Source: Enterococcus mundtii
Lineage (GTDB): Bacteria > Bacillota > Bacilli > Lactobacillales > Enterococcaceae
Direction: 5' to 3'
DNA length: 64,000 nucleotides
Assembly: GCF_002813755.1 (NCBI RefSeq)
Contig: NZ_CP018061.1
Location: 2,036,001 to 2,100,000 of the forward strand
Under the pieces are notes generated by a model that saw only the letters and a list, made by a program, of their open reading frames with translations, did not search any database and had not been told where the DNA came from. Position 1 is the stretch's first letter. Each line of letters starts with the position of its first letter. Shown here piece after piece: positions 1 to 8,545 of this stretch. Position numbers and translations under genes: made by a program.

Positions 1-35
1 GTTTCTTCGGAATCGCTTTTCTTGATCTCAATCAT
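1..35 (-). CDS. N-terminus of an unidentified protein, cut by the window edge
   Basis: An ATG on the minus strand at 33-35 is preceded by a good ribosome binding site (AGGAGAGG). It opens a frame reading MIEIKKSDSEE up to the window edge. It lies downstream of the YtxH/DUF948 pair in the same direction, but a terminator separates them, so it probably has its own transcript. Eleven residues are too few to name a function. Confidence 0.5.
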   Translation of the reverse strand, partial: MIEIKKSDSEE

Positions 36-65
36 TTACACTATCCTCTCCTCGTAAGATTAGAG

Positions 66-102
66 AAAAAAGGACACGAATCAGGTTGTTTCCTGATCGT
101 GC
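66..102 (-). terminator. Rho-independent terminator after the YtxH gene
   Basis: Read on the minus strand, arms GGCACGA-TCAGG and CCTGA-TTCGTGTCC enclose a short A-rich loop and are followed by a run of T. It sits just after the stop codon of the YtxH protein and should end the DUF948-YtxH transcript. Confidence 0.7.
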
Positions 103-129
103 CTTTTCTTGCTCACTTTTTAGTGTTGC

Positions 130-693
130 TTATTTAAATGTATCTTTTAGATCTTCTTTCGCAGTAGCTGCATCTTCTTTTGCCATTTCAGACAAGATTT
201 TTGCATCTTCAGCAACTGGTTTTGCCTCGTCGATGCCTTCTTTTACAGTGCTACCTGCTTGGTCTGCTGTATCTTTGATGTCGATCATGATGTCTTCTTT
301 CGCAGCTGCTGCTGTGTCGCCTAAATCAGCAGCAGATTTTTTGAAACGATCAGATAAATCAGCTGATTGTTCTTTCAATGTCACTAAAATATCTTCTGAT
401 TCATCTCCTGCATCAGCTGTTGCGTCTGAGACTGTTTGTTTGACATTACCAGCTAAATCGCCTGCTTGTTGTGAAAGATCATGTGCTTTGTCTTTTGCGA
501 TACTTGTCAATTCAGTTGATTTTTCTTTTGCCATCTCTGTATAATCAGAAGCCATATCTAGAAAATCATCCGCTTGTGCTGCTAGTTCATCACGTAATTC
601 TTTACCTGATTTTGGTGCAAGTAGTAATGCTGCCACTGCTGCGGCTGTACCACCAATCACTGCACCTAGTAAAAATCCACCTTTTTTTGCCAT
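130..693 (-). CDS. YtxH domain-containing envelope/general stress protein
   Basis: A 187-residue protein. Residues 5-27 form a Gly/Ala-rich hydrophobic segment (GGFLLGAVIGGTAAAVAALL) followed by LAPKSGKELR, the usual YtxH signature. The rest is a charged Ala/Lys/Asp/Glu-rich helix with heptad character, expected to be a coiled coil or amphipathic rod in the cytoplasm. It starts 2 bp after the DUF948 gene, so the two are almost certainly co-transcribed. Family members are often called general stress proteins. The molecular role is not established, and none is inferred here beyond a membrane-anchored helical rod. Confidence 0.8.
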   Translation of the reverse strand: MAKKGGFLLGAVIGGTAAAVAALLLAPKSGKELRDELAAQADDFLDMASDYTEMAKEKSTELTSIAKDKAHDLSQQAGDLAGNVKQTVSDATADAGDESEDILVTLKEQSADLSDRFKKSAADLGDTAAAAKEDIMIDIKDTADQAGSTVKEGIDEAKPVAEDAKILSEMAKEDAATAKEDLKDTFK

Positions 694-695
694 GA

Positions 696-1139
696 TTATT
701 TTCCTCCTGTCGTATCTGTTGTTGTTTTTTTATGTTTAAAGAATTTCACTGCAGTCCCACCGACTTTGCTGGCAACAGTTGCTTTTGCTGTTGTTTTACC
801 GATGCCACCAACTTTTGTAACGATGTGTTTGCTTGAAGAATTCAATTCTGATACACTCTCGCTCAAATCAGCGACAGCTGTAAATAAAGGATCGATCGTT
901 GCTACTTTTCCGTTGATATCATTCAATAATTCGTTGCTTTTCACTAACAAGCCTTCGACTTGTCTCGATAAAAGATCAACATCTTTTGTAACGACTTCAA
1001 TCGTTGTGTTTGCTTCTGTTACTGTTTGTTCTGCTTTTTCAATCGTTTTTGCTAATCGAATCAATACACGTACTAGAAAGACCACAAGTATTGCAAAAGC
1101 AATTGCTGCAATCAAGCCAGCAATTTCTCCAACTGTCAT
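696..1139 (-). CDS. DUF948 domain-containing membrane-anchored protein
   Basis: A 147-residue protein starting MTVGEIAGLIAAIAFAILVV. I chose this ATG because AGGAGG lies just upstream; an in-frame start 28 codons earlier has no such site. One N-terminal membrane helix (about residues 5-27) is followed by a long helical region with regular hydrophobic spacing, then a Lys/Thr-rich tail. This matches DUF948 proteins, which are commonly paired with YtxH proteins in Firmicutes. It is the first gene of a two-gene unit. Its function is unknown; the pairing suggests that the two membrane-attached helical proteins work together. Confidence 0.8.
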   Translation of the reverse strand: MTVGEIAGLIAAIAFAILVVFLVRVLIRLAKTIEKAEQTVTEANTTIEVVTKDVDLLSRQVEGLLVKSNELLNDINGKVATIDPLFTAVADLSESVSELNSSSKHIVTKVGGIGKTTAKATVASKVGGTAVKFFKHKKTTTDTTGGK

Positions 1140-1210
1140 AATCAAGCCTCCTTCTCCTCTTCTTGCTATAAGGATAGCATTTTCATATTTTTTAAACAAA
1201 TAAAAAATAG

Positions 1211-1252
1211 CAAAAAGCTTCAACTACCTACATTTTGATCAGCAGCTGAAGC
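1211..1252 (-). terminator. Probable terminator after galU
   Basis: On the minus strand, arms GCTTCAGCT and AGTTGAAGC are separated by about 18 nt and followed by TTTTTGCTATTTTTT. It lies just past the galU stop codon and should end the hprK-lgt-gpsA-galU transcript. Confidence 0.55.
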
Positions 1253-1263
1253 ATCTCGCTTGT

Positions 1264-2196
1264 TTACTTTTTGTTAGTTGGTTCAGAAGTTTCTGTTGAT
1301 TGATTGAAAGATGAAGGCGTCTCTGCTGCTAAAGACTTGCCTAATGATAGAATATATTCTCTTAATGGGCCACCCACTTCTGGATGCGTCAATCCATATT
1401 CGATACTTGTTTTCATAAAACCAAATTTGTCGCCGACATCGTAACGTTTACCCGTAAATTTACGTGCGAATACGCGTTGTGTCTTATTCAATGTATCGAT
1501 TGCATCGGTCAATTGGATCTCATTACCTGCACCTGGTTTTTGCTCTGCTAAGACATCAAAGATCTCGGGTGTCAATAAATAGCGTCCAATAATTGCTAAA
1601 TCACTTGGTGCTTTACTTGGTTCAGGCTTTTCAACAAAATCTTTGACATTGAATAAGCCGTCTTCTAATTCTTCCCCTGGATTGATGATTCCATATTTAG
1701 ATGTATCTTTGTGTGGTACTTGCATCACGGCGATCGTTGAAGCATGTGTACGCTCATAATCGTCGATCAGTTGTTGTGTCAATGGGATTTCATCTTCCAT
1801 GATGTCATCGCCTAACATGACAACAAACGGTTCATTGCCGATAAATGCTCTTGCTTGTAAAACCGCGTGTCCTAACCCTTTAGGATGTGATTGACGAATA
1901 AAATGAAGGTTTACATCCGTTGTTTCTTCTACTAATTTCAGTAATTCAGTTTTTCCTTTTTCGCCTAAGTTCGTTTCTAATTCGATATTTGAGTCAAAGT
2001 GATCTTCAATTGGGCGTTTTGCTTTCCCTGTCACGATCAAAATGTCTTCAATCCCTGATTTTAACGCTTCTTCTACGATAAATTGAATCGTTGGTTTATC
2101 AACGATTGGCAACATTTCTTTTGCCATCGCTTTTGTTGCAGGTAAAAATCTTGTTCCTAAACCTGCTGCTGGAATCACTGCTTTTTTTACTTTCAT
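1264..2196 (-). CDS. galU: UTP-glucose-1-phosphate uridylyltransferase
   Basis: A 310-residue cytoplasmic enzyme making UDP-glucose from UTP and glucose-1-phosphate, used for glycolipids, teichoic acid decoration and capsule. The N-terminus [20 protein letters not shown] has the nucleotidyltransferase signature G-x-G-T-R-x-L-P. The sugar-phosphate motifs VEKPEPS and the [10 protein letters not shown] segment are present. The start at 2196 has a GGGAG site; frames extending upstream would overlap gpsA. It follows gpsA by 22 bp and is the last gene of the operon. Length and motifs are normal for the family. Confidence 0.97.
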   Translation of the reverse strand: MKVKKAVIPAAGLGTRFLPATKAMAKEMLPIVDKPTIQFIVEEALKSGIEDILIVTGKAKRPIEDHFDSNIELETNLGEKGKTELLKLVEETTDVNLHFIRQSHPKGLGHAVLQARAFIGNEPFVVMLGDDIMEDEIPLTQQLIDDYERTHASTIAVMQVPHKDTSKYGIINPGEELEDGLFNVKDFVEKPEPSKAPSDLAIIGRYLLTPEIFDVLAEQKPGAGNEIQLTDAIDTLNKTQRVFARKFTGKRYDVGDKFGFMKTSIEYGLTHPEVGGPLREYILSLGKSLAAETPSSFNQSTETSEPTNKK

Positions 2197-2218
2197 TTTT
2201 TTCTCTCCCTTAAAAATG

Positions 2219-3232
2219 TTAGTGAAATTCATTCTCTTTTTTACCATCGCGCAACATGATCTCTGTCGCTGCTTCATTTATGTTCTTGTGCTCATATAGC
2301 ACTTCATAAATCGTTTGAGTGATCGGCATCTCGATCCCCATGGTCTCAGCTAACTCTTTAGCGGCACGTGTCGTCTGGACACCTTCCACGACCATGCCCA
2401 TATTATCCAAGACTTCGCTTAATTCATGGCCTTGTCCAAGCAGATTACCGGTACGCCAATTTCTCGAGTGGATACTTGTACAAGTGACAATCAAATCACC
2501 GACACCGCTCAGTCCGATGAAGGTCAACGGGTTTGCTCCCATAGCAACACCTAACCGGCTGATTTCTGCTAATCCTCTTGTCATGATAGCTGCCTTTGCA
2601 TTGTCCCCAAACCCTAAGCCATGGATTGCACCTGCACCGATTGCAATAATGTTTTTTAAAGCGGCACCCATTTCAACCCCAATGACATCAGGATTCGTAT
2701 AGATTCGGAAATAATGATTCAAAAATAGTGTTTGAACAAATTTAGCAGCATCTGCCTCCGTACTCGCAGCAGTGATCGTCGTAATATCGTGACGAGCCAC
2801 TTCTTCTGCATGACTTGGACCCGATAAAACAGCGATTGCTTGTCTCTTTTCTGCTGGGATCTCTTCTGCTAGGACTTCTGAGATCCGCTTGTGTGTTCCT
2901 TGTTCTAAGCCTTTACTTGCATGGATGATCACTGGTTTTGTTTGTAAGACCTCAACGAGTTCTTGACATACAGAACGAATCGCCTTAGTCGGTACTACGA
3001 ACAAAACAGCATCTACATCAGAAACAGCCTTCGCCATGTCCGAATATGCGATGATCATTTTGGGTAATTGGTGTTTTGGTAAATAACGCTCATTGGTATG
3101 CTTTTGGTTGATTTCATTAACCTGTGAAGCACGGTGACTCCAGAGTCGAACGTCATGACCATTTTCAGCAAGCACTTGTGCTAATGCTGTTCCCCACGAG
3201 CCAGCACCTAAAACCGCTACCCTATATTTCAT
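2219..3232 (-). CDS. gpsA: NAD(P)H-dependent glycerol-3-phosphate dehydrogenase
   Basis: A 337-residue cytoplasmic enzyme that reduces dihydroxyacetone phosphate to sn-glycerol-3-phosphate for phospholipid and lipoteichoic acid synthesis. The N-terminal Rossmann motif [10 protein letters not shown] (about residues 9-18) binds the cofactor. The [10 protein letters not shown] and [17 protein letters not shown] segments are typical of GpsA. It lies between lgt (43 bp upstream) and galU, which groups glycerolipid precursor genes together. Nothing unusual was seen. Confidence 0.97.
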   Translation of the reverse strand: MKYRVAVLGAGSWGTALAQVLAENGHDVRLWSHRASQVNEINQKHTNERYLPKHQLPKMIIAYSDMAKAVSDVDAVLFVVPTKAIRSVCQELVEVLQTKPVIIHASKGLEQGTHKRISEVLAEEIPAEKRQAIAVLSGPSHAEEVARHDITTITAASTEADAAKFVQTLFLNHYFRIYTNPDVIGVEMGAALKNIIAIGAGAIHGLGFGDNAKAAIMTRGLAEISRLGVAMGANPLTFIGLSGVGDLIVTCTSIHSRNWRTGNLLGQGHELSEVLDNMGMVVEGVQTTRAAKELAETMGIEMPITQTIYEVLYEHKNINEAATEIMLRDGKKENEFH

Positions 3233-3275
3233 TTTACCACTCCTGCAAATTTTTTCATTTTTTTCGACTTGGACT

Positions 3276-4106
3276 TTAGATAATGAATTGATTTTTTCCT
3301 AAAGATCGGTCGTAATCTGGTAAGTTGCCTTTTTTCCGACGCCAGATGAATAGAACGATTGCTCCAATGAATAGCACAGCAGATAAAAGCTGTGACACAC
3401 GGATCGTATCTAAAAGGTAAAGACTATCCGTTCTCATTCCTTCGATGAAGAAACGACCAAAACTATACCATATCAAGTAAATCAGTGCGATTTCCCCTTT
3501 TTTCAAAAGATGCGTTTTTTTCCGTAGTGATAAGAGGATGATCACGCCAATAAGGCTCCACACCGATTCATAAAGGAAAGTTGGCTGTCGATAGATCCCA
3601 TCGATATACATATTATCAATAATAAAATTCGGTAAATATAGACTTTCTAAGAAACTCCTTGTTGTATCTGGTCCAAATGCTTCATGGTTCATGAAATTTC
3701 CCCAGCGCCCAATTGCTTGTGCTAATAAAACACTAGGTGCAGCAATGTCCAAGAACGTCCAGGCATCAATGAAGTGATATTTCGTGTAAAAATATAATGT
3801 GATACCTCCTGCAATCAGACCACCATAAATCGCTAGTCCGCCTGAACGGATATTGAATATTTGGATCGGATTTGCAATATACTGTGGTAAATCGAACAAG
3901 ATGTAATACAAGCGTGCGCCAATGATCGATAGCGGTAATCCCCATAACATAAAGTCAGTGACGTCTTCTGCTTTCATTCCTACTCTTACTGCTTCTCGAC
4001 TACTTAACCACATGGCGATGATAATGCCTGAAACAATGATCAATGCGTACCAGTAAATAGGAACGCCTAAAAGGTCAAAAGCGACCCGATTGATTTGTGC
4101 AATCAT
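3276..4106 (-). CDS. lgt: Prolipoprotein diacylglyceryl transferase
   Basis: A 276-residue polytopic membrane enzyme that transfers diacylglycerol from phosphatidylglycerol to the lipobox cysteine of prolipoproteins, the first step of lipoprotein maturation. About seven hydrophobic segments are visible. The Lgt signature region reads GRWGNFMNHEAFG (about residues 133-145) and includes the essential Arg and Asn. The charged, Lys-rich C-terminal end is usual. It starts 14 bp after hprK, in the same operon. PstS in this window has a lipobox and would be a substrate. Confidence 0.97.
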   Translation of the reverse strand: MIAQINRVAFDLLGVPIYWYALIIVSGIIIAMWLSSREAVRVGMKAEDVTDFMLWGLPLSIIGARLYYILFDLPQYIANPIQIFNIRSGGLAIYGGLIAGGITLYFYTKYHFIDAWTFLDIAAPSVLLAQAIGRWGNFMNHEAFGPDTTRSFLESLYLPNFIIDNMYIDGIYRQPTFLYESVWSLIGVIILLSLRKKTHLLKKGEIALIYLIWYSFGRFFIEGMRTDSLYLLDTIRVSQLLSAVLFIGAIVLFIWRRKKGNLPDYDRSLGKNQFII

Positions 4107-4120
4107 ACTTTCACTCCTAG

Positions 4121-5059
4121 CTATTGTCCGTTTGAATTTTCTTCGATCAAACGGCTCAATCTTTCTTCAAATGTCTTCGTTGCATCGAATCCCATCGTTT
4201 TCGCACGGAAATTCATCGCAGCAACTTCAATGATGATCGCGACATTTCGTCCAGTTTTCACAGGTATTTTGATTTGCGGAATACCTACTTCCGCAATTTC
4301 AACAGAAGTATCTTCAGATCCTAAGCGATCGTATTTTTTCTCTTTTGCCCAAGCTTCTAAGTAGACAGCTAATTGGACTTGCATCGATCCTCTGACTGCA
4401 CTGGCACCAAAAAGATTCATCACATCAATGATCCCGATTCCGCGAATCTCAATCAGATGTTCAAGGATTTTCGGTGGTTCACCAATAACGGTTAGCTCAT
4501 CTTGTTGATATACATCCACTCGATCATCTGCAATCAATCGGTGGCCTCTTTTGATCAGTTCTAATGCTGTTTCACTTTTACCGATCCCACTATCTCCTTG
4601 GATCAAGACACCTAATCCATAGACATCGACTAAGACGCCGTGAACACTTGTCCTAGGTGCTAATCGTCCATCTAAATAACTCGATAATTCACCAAGTAAA
4701 CGTGAGGTTGAGATCGGCGACCTCAAGACAGCCATGCCATGTTCATTCGCAGCTTGAATCATTTCTTCCGGTGCAGCTAAACCTCTAGAGATGATAAAGG
4801 CTGGCATGTCTTCACTGCATAAACGACGCATGATCATCAAACGCTCTTCTGGCATCATCCGCTCTGCGAAGCTGATTTCTTTGCTTCCAAATAATTGTAG
4901 TCGATCATGAGAATAATAATTAAAATAACCGGTCAATTCCAGTCCAGGTCTGGAGATATCACCAGTTACGATGACACGATTTAAACTTTGTTCGTCACCA
5001 GTGACGATTTCTAATGATAGTTTTTCTACTAATTGGCTAACTTTTACCATTTCTGCCAT
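4121..5059 (-). CDS. hprK: HPr(Ser) kinase/phosphorylase
   Basis: A 312-residue bifunctional enzyme that phosphorylates HPr on Ser46 and reverses this, controlling carbon catabolite repression through CcpA. The catalytic core shows His in [10 protein letters not shown] (about residue 140), the P-loop GDSGIGKS (155-162) and the HprK signature around [10 protein letters not shown] (about 206). The start at 5059 has GAGG nearby; a second in-frame ATG three codons later ([11 protein letters not shown]) is also possible. It heads the hprK-lgt-gpsA-galU operon, the common arrangement in Firmicutes. Confidence 0.97.
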   Translation of the reverse strand: MAEMVKVSQLVEKLSLEIVTGDEQSLNRVIVTGDISRPGLELTGYFNYYSHDRLQLFGSKEISFAERMMPEERLMIMRRLCSEDMPAFIISRGLAAPEEMIQAANEHGMAVLRSPISTSRLLGELSSYLDGRLAPRTSVHGVLVDVYGLGVLIQGDSGIGKSETALELIKRGHRLIADDRVDVYQQDELTVIGEPPKILEHLIEIRGIGIIDVMNLFGASAVRGSMQVQLAVYLEAWAKEKKYDRLGSEDTSVEIAEVGIPQIKIPVKTGRNVAIIIEVAAMNFRAKTMGFDATKTFEERLSRLIEENSNGQ

Positions 5060-5208
5060 TCGTATACCTCATTTCTATTAAACTGTTCTCTTTTATTTTA
5101 TCATTCTATCGATAAAAGTACTACCAATAAAAAAAACAAGGGATATCCTTTTCATTACACTCGTTTTTTATGGCAAGCACCGATCAAGAAATCGCTATCA
5201 TTTCTTTA

Positions 5209-5258
5209 GAAATAAGAAGAGGAAGCGACAATTGCCACTTCCTCTTTCCACTTATTTG
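5209..5258. repeat. Inverted repeat between hprK and the liaZ-like gene
   Basis: The arms GAAATAAG...AAGAGGAAG and CTTCCTCTT...CTTATTTG form an imperfect hairpin. The outer AAATAAG/CTTATTT ends resemble the palindrome family at 9.8, 20.0 and 35.7 kb, but the inner arms differ. It may be a distant family member or a weak terminator for the upstream operon. Confidence 0.4.
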
Positions 5259-5288
5259 ATTGTGCTTTATTGTCCTTTGCATTGTTTT

Positions 5289-5645
5289 CTAACGATTCCT
5301 GTTCATATTACGATTGCTAACGATGATGTTTACAAATGACATGATCACTGCAATCATTATAGCTGATCCAAATGATGAAAAGCTAAAATTAGCTGCTCCG
5401 ACAAAGAAGGAGGTCATTTGTAAAATCAATGCGTTGATCACAAAAGTGAATAATCCAAACGTCAACAAGGTAAAGGGGATCGATAAAAACATAATGAATG
5501 GCTTGACTAATAGATTCAGCACAGAAAGAACAAAACTCGCCACAACTGCGGTCCAAATACTATTCACAAATATCATATTTGGAAAAATAACTGCCAGAGA
5601 GATAAACGTCAGCGTACTAACAACAATACGTTGAAGATAAGACAT
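5289..5645 (-). CDS. liaZ: Phage-holin superfamily IV membrane protein, LiaZ-like
   Basis: A 118-residue protein with four hydrophobic helices and a short basic tail (SNRNMNRNR), matching the small 'phage holin family' membrane proteins of Firmicutes rather than a true phage holin; there is no prophage here. Its ATG overlaps the stop codon of the PspC gene (TAATG), implying translational coupling. In E. faecalis the order liaX-liaY-liaZ is DUF4097 protein, PspC protein, holin-like protein, exactly as seen here, and these respond to cell-envelope antibiotics through LiaFSR. The symbol rests on that synteny. Confidence 0.75.
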   Translation of the reverse strand: MSYLQRIVVSTLTFISLAVIFPNMIFVNSIWTAVVASFVLSVLNLLVKPFIMFLSIPFTLLTFGLFTFVINALILQMTSFFVGAANFSFSSFGSAIMIAVIMSFVNIIVSNRNMNRNR

Positions 5646-5950
5646 TAAAAGTCACTCCATTCGTCATCGTTGATTTTCTCTGCCTCTTTTCGTTTATTCG
5701 TTTGTTCTCTGTAGTTGTTTTTTTGATAATAGTCGTTGTCATGTCCATAACGACGTTGATTATTCTTTCCTGAAGGCACAAGTAAAGCCAACAGAATGTA
5801 TAAAATAATTGGGCTTCCGAATGCAACTAAACTCAAGAAGACGTAAATGACACGAACAACTGTTGGATCAATCCCAAGATATTCAGCAATCCCGGCTAAA
5901 GTACCAGTCAATACAATATTTTTATTTGATTTTGTCAACTTTTTTTTCAT
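5645..5950 (-). CDS. liaY: PspC domain protein, LiaY-like
   Basis: A 101-residue protein with an N-terminal PspC domain (about residues 5-60): an amphipathic segment with GTLAGIAEYLGIDPTVVRV, then a membrane helix (IYVFLSLVAFGSPIILYILL). The tail is hydrophilic and rich in Asn, Lys and Asp. It lies between the DUF4097 protein (LiaX-like) and the holin-like protein, with TAATG overlap to the latter. In enterococci this set senses or buffers membrane stress, including daptomycin; that role is taken from the family and synteny, not shown here. Confidence 0.8.
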   Translation of the reverse strand: MKKKLTKSNKNIVLTGTLAGIAEYLGIDPTVVRVIYVFLSLVAFGSPIILYILLALLVPSGKNNQRRYGHDNDYYQKNNYREQTNKRKEAEKINDDEWSDF

Positions 5951-6060
5951 TTTCTTTCACCTCTGTTCTCCTATTTTAATGGAAGAAAGATGCTAAAACA
6001 ATCTTACTCCGGAAGATTTATTGGAATAATAAACCTATTGTTTGTTTCTTATAAGTATGA

Positions 6061-6101
6061 TTTTCGCTTCGCCTTCTTCTTTCAGAAGGTCGAAGCGAAA
6101 A
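6061..6101 (-). repeat. Perfect inverted repeat after the liaX-like gene
   Basis: Eleven-base arms TTTTCGCTTCG and CGAAGCGAAAA enclose a loop containing a second short pairing (CCTTCT/AGAAGG). It follows the liaX-like stop codon, but no T run follows the 3' arm on the minus strand, so it may attenuate transcription or stabilise the mRNA end rather than terminate. Confidence 0.5.
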
Positions 6102-6103
6102 AA

Positions 6104-7675
6104 TTATTTATCTGTATCTTTTAAATAGATACTACCTGTTGTAGTAGACAATTCGATTTTCGCCATTTCATTTTCAGAAACGCGACGGAATTCTAACATT
6201 TGATTCGTGCGCTCTTTCTTTTCACGGATCACTTCATAATCAGACAGGCGGCTATTGATACTACCTAAACTTGTTTTTGCATGACCGTCCATACCGATGG
6301 TTGTTGGCAATGCAACTTTTACGTTACCATTGACTGAGCTTGCTTCGATTTTCTTCAAACGATCTTCTTTCACTGTCAGACGAACATCCCCATTGACTAA
6401 TGAAATCGCTAAGTTTTCTGGTGTTGCGCCAAAAGTAACTGTACCGTTGACTGTTTCAATGATTGAATCTAAAATATCTCCATTACGGACATCGATATTC
6501 CCGTTGACTCCACCAATCTCAAGCATCGTTGCAGCCATTTGGTCAACCAAGATATTGCCGTTTGTTGATTTCATGTAAATATCTTTTACATCTAAGTCTT
6601 CAACTACAATATTACCATTGAGTAATTTGATTGCTGTATGGTCATACGTGCGTTTTGGTAAGTAGAAGACTAAATCGGCACGTACACGTTTGTTCGGGAT
6701 TTGGAAAGAAATATGTTCTTCATTGACTTCGATCTGGCTGCGTTCAGCAAATGCTTCATAAGGCTCTGCACCCATTTTTCCATAAAGCTTGATTTTCGCT
6801 TCGACTTTTACGTCTTCGCTATCCCAAGTTTTCAAGGTTACATTCCCATTTGCCGCTTTGATGTCGATAATACTTGCTTGTGGTGCGCTATAGTAAAATT
6901 CGTGTTCAAATTTAGTTGTAGCGATGCCAGGTACTCGCAAGCTGACATCTTTCCATTCCATATTGTCATTCACTGTGACAGAAACATTTTGGAAGGTTTT
7001 CTTTAAGAATTTACCTAGTTGACTTCCAGCTTCAGTCATTTTTTCGCCGACTTGGTTCAATGTGTCATTTGCTTGTTCTTTCCAATCTTCTGGCAAGTCA
7101 AATTTCTCAGCAAAGGTGTCTTTTTTCTCAGACCATTGGTTTTTACGGATATCTTTTAATTCAGCTTCAAGCTTGATCCGTTCTTCAGATAAGAGATCTC
7201 CAGCTTCTTCAAGTTCTTTGACTTCTTGCTCCAATTGTTGACGTTGTGTCAATTCTTCTTCTGTTAGTTGATCCAACTCTTCTTTTGTATTCAATTGCAT
7301 CAATGTTTCCTGTTTTTCATTGCGTGCAATTTTATTTTCAAAAAGTTTTGCGTTGACCTCATCTAAATGCGCAGAAGTTTTGTTCGCTTCAGTCGCCAAT
7401 TCATCTAAGATTTTTTCTAGATTCTCTTTGTCTTCTTGTTCTTTTTGTCTCGGATCTGGTTCTACTGCTTCACGTTCAGCTTGACCATTTTCAAGTTCAT
7501 CGATCAAACGGCTTGCTTGATCTTTTTCTTTACGATCAGCATGTACACGATCTGCCTCTTTTGCGATTTGCTTTTCATCTTTTTCAGTTGCCATACTCTC
7601 CAATAGGTCTAAACCTTCTTCAGTTGAAAGGATGCCTTTTTTAACTAATTCTAAAATACGTTCTCTTTCTTTCAT
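6104..7675 (-). CDS. liaX: DUF4097 surface-stress protein, LiaX-like
   Basis: A 523-residue protein. The N-terminus (about 1-60, KGILSTEEGLDLLESM) is the short helical domain found in YvlB-like proteins. A long charged coiled-coil region runs to about residue 200. The C-terminal half is a DUF4097 beta-helix with repeated short units such as LLNGNIVVEDL, STNGNILVDQ and GVNGNIDVRN. This architecture and the following PspC and holin-like genes match E. faecalis liaXYZ, where LiaX controls the envelope stress response and daptomycin susceptibility. The length is close to that protein's. It has no signal peptide, as reported for the family. Confidence 0.8.
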   Translation of the reverse strand: MKERERILELVKKGILSTEEGLDLLESMATEKDEKQIAKEADRVHADRKEKDQASRLIDELENGQAEREAVEPDPRQKEQEDKENLEKILDELATEANKTSAHLDEVNAKLFENKIARNEKQETLMQLNTKEELDQLTEEELTQRQQLEQEVKELEEAGDLLSEERIKLEAELKDIRKNQWSEKKDTFAEKFDLPEDWKEQANDTLNQVGEKMTEAGSQLGKFLKKTFQNVSVTVNDNMEWKDVSLRVPGIATTKFEHEFYYSAPQASIIDIKAANGNVTLKTWDSEDVKVEAKIKLYGKMGAEPYEAFAERSQIEVNEEHISFQIPNKRVRADLVFYLPKRTYDHTAIKLLNGNIVVEDLDVKDIYMKSTNGNILVDQMAATMLEIGGVNGNIDVRNGDILDSIIETVNGTVTFGATPENLAISLVNGDVRLTVKEDRLKKIEASSVNGNVKVALPTTIGMDGHAKTSLGSINSRLSDYEVIREKKERTNQMLEFRRVSENEMAKIELSTTTGSIYLKDTDK

Positions 7676-7728
7676 GGAAATTGCCTCCTTATAGCAAAAA
7701 TTATTTGCAAGCTTTTCCTTACATACAC

Positions 7729-7764
7729 ATTATGCAATGATTTGAAGAAAAAGTCATAGGACTT
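7729..7764 (-). promoter_or_regulatory. Promoter with LiaR-like operator for liaXYZ
   Basis: On the minus strand, a -10 CATAAT (7729-7734) lies 16 bp from a weak -35-like TGACTT. Overlapping the -35 is AGTC-ATAG-GACT (7752-7763), a perfect 4-4-4 inverted repeat like those bound by LiaR/VraR-type regulators. A poor -35 under an activator site fits stress induction. The identity of the binding protein is inferred from the genes it would control. Confidence 0.5.
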
Positions 7765-7786
7765 AAGTTGTAACTTTCTCTCATTC

Positions 7787-8545
7787 TTAGGATGATTTTT
7801 TCTGTCGAGTGAATAAAATTGAAGAAATGACTGATGTTATCGGTAAAACAAGGATCGCTGCACTTGTCGTGACCACTACAGTCACATACTCCAAAACGAA
7901 AGTTTTTTCGTTGATCAACTGGCCAAAAGACAACTCTAGATCAATAAACCATAATATCAGGGCTAAACAATTTCCCATAAAAGCAAAAACCAAGGTCGTT
8001 ACGGTTGTAGCTAAAATTTTTCTACCGATCCGTATACTCGATTTTATTAATTCACGATAGCTTTGTAATGGATCTGTGGCGTATACTTCATAGGTCGCAC
8101 TAGCGATAGATACACTTGCGTCTAACACGGCTCCACTCACACTGATCAATAAAATTGCTCGTGTCAATGCGAAAAAATCCAAGGGTACATGCAAATCGAA
8201 TCCTGTCAGTTCATCTAATTCAATCCTTGTAAACCCTTGGATCGCTAATTCAGAAAGAAACGGCGTCACCACTAAGAAAACCACTAAAAAAAGTAATACA
8301 CTAAGAAAAGCTGCTTTCATCTTGAGATTATAGCCATTAACAAAAAACAATGTGACACTAGTGATCAGTAAAAAGATCACGATGGCACTTGGTAATATTG
8401 GCAACCGAAAATGATAGAGGAGTAATAGAAGGAAAAACAACAGGACGTTGATGAACAGACCTAAGATCGTATAGAGCCCATTTTTTCCACCAACCAGTAA
8501 AATCAATAGCACTAAGAGAAGTGCTAAGAGCAAAAGTACATTCAT
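7787..8545 (-). CDS. YibE/F family membrane protein (second of pair)
   Basis: A 252-residue polytopic membrane protein with about seven hydrophobic segments. The conserved YibE/F stretch with ISVSGAVLDASVSIASATYEV (split here by its midpoint) falls near residues 145-165. I chose the ATG at 8545 because it overlaps the stop of the upstream partner (TGATG) and has GGAGGGCG before it. The family is found as adjacent pairs in lactic acid bacteria. Its transport substrate or role is unknown. Confidence 0.8.
   Translation of the reverse strand: MNVLLLLALLLVLLILLVGGKNGLYTILGLFINVLLFFLLLLLYHFRLPILPSAIVIFLLITSVTLFFVNGYNLKMKAAFLSVLLFLVVFLVVTPFLSELAIQGFTRIELDELTGFDLHVPLDFFALTRAILLISVSGAVLDASVSIASATYEVYATDPLQSYRELIKSSIRIGRKILATTVTTLVFAFMGNCLALILWFIDLELSFGQLINEKTFVLEYVTVVVTTSAAILVLPITSVISSILFTRQKKSS

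Noticed and set aside
5289..5645. Phage holin, hence a prophage
   Set aside because: The protein belongs to the holin-like superfamily IV found in chromosomal stress operons; no other phage gene is nearby.
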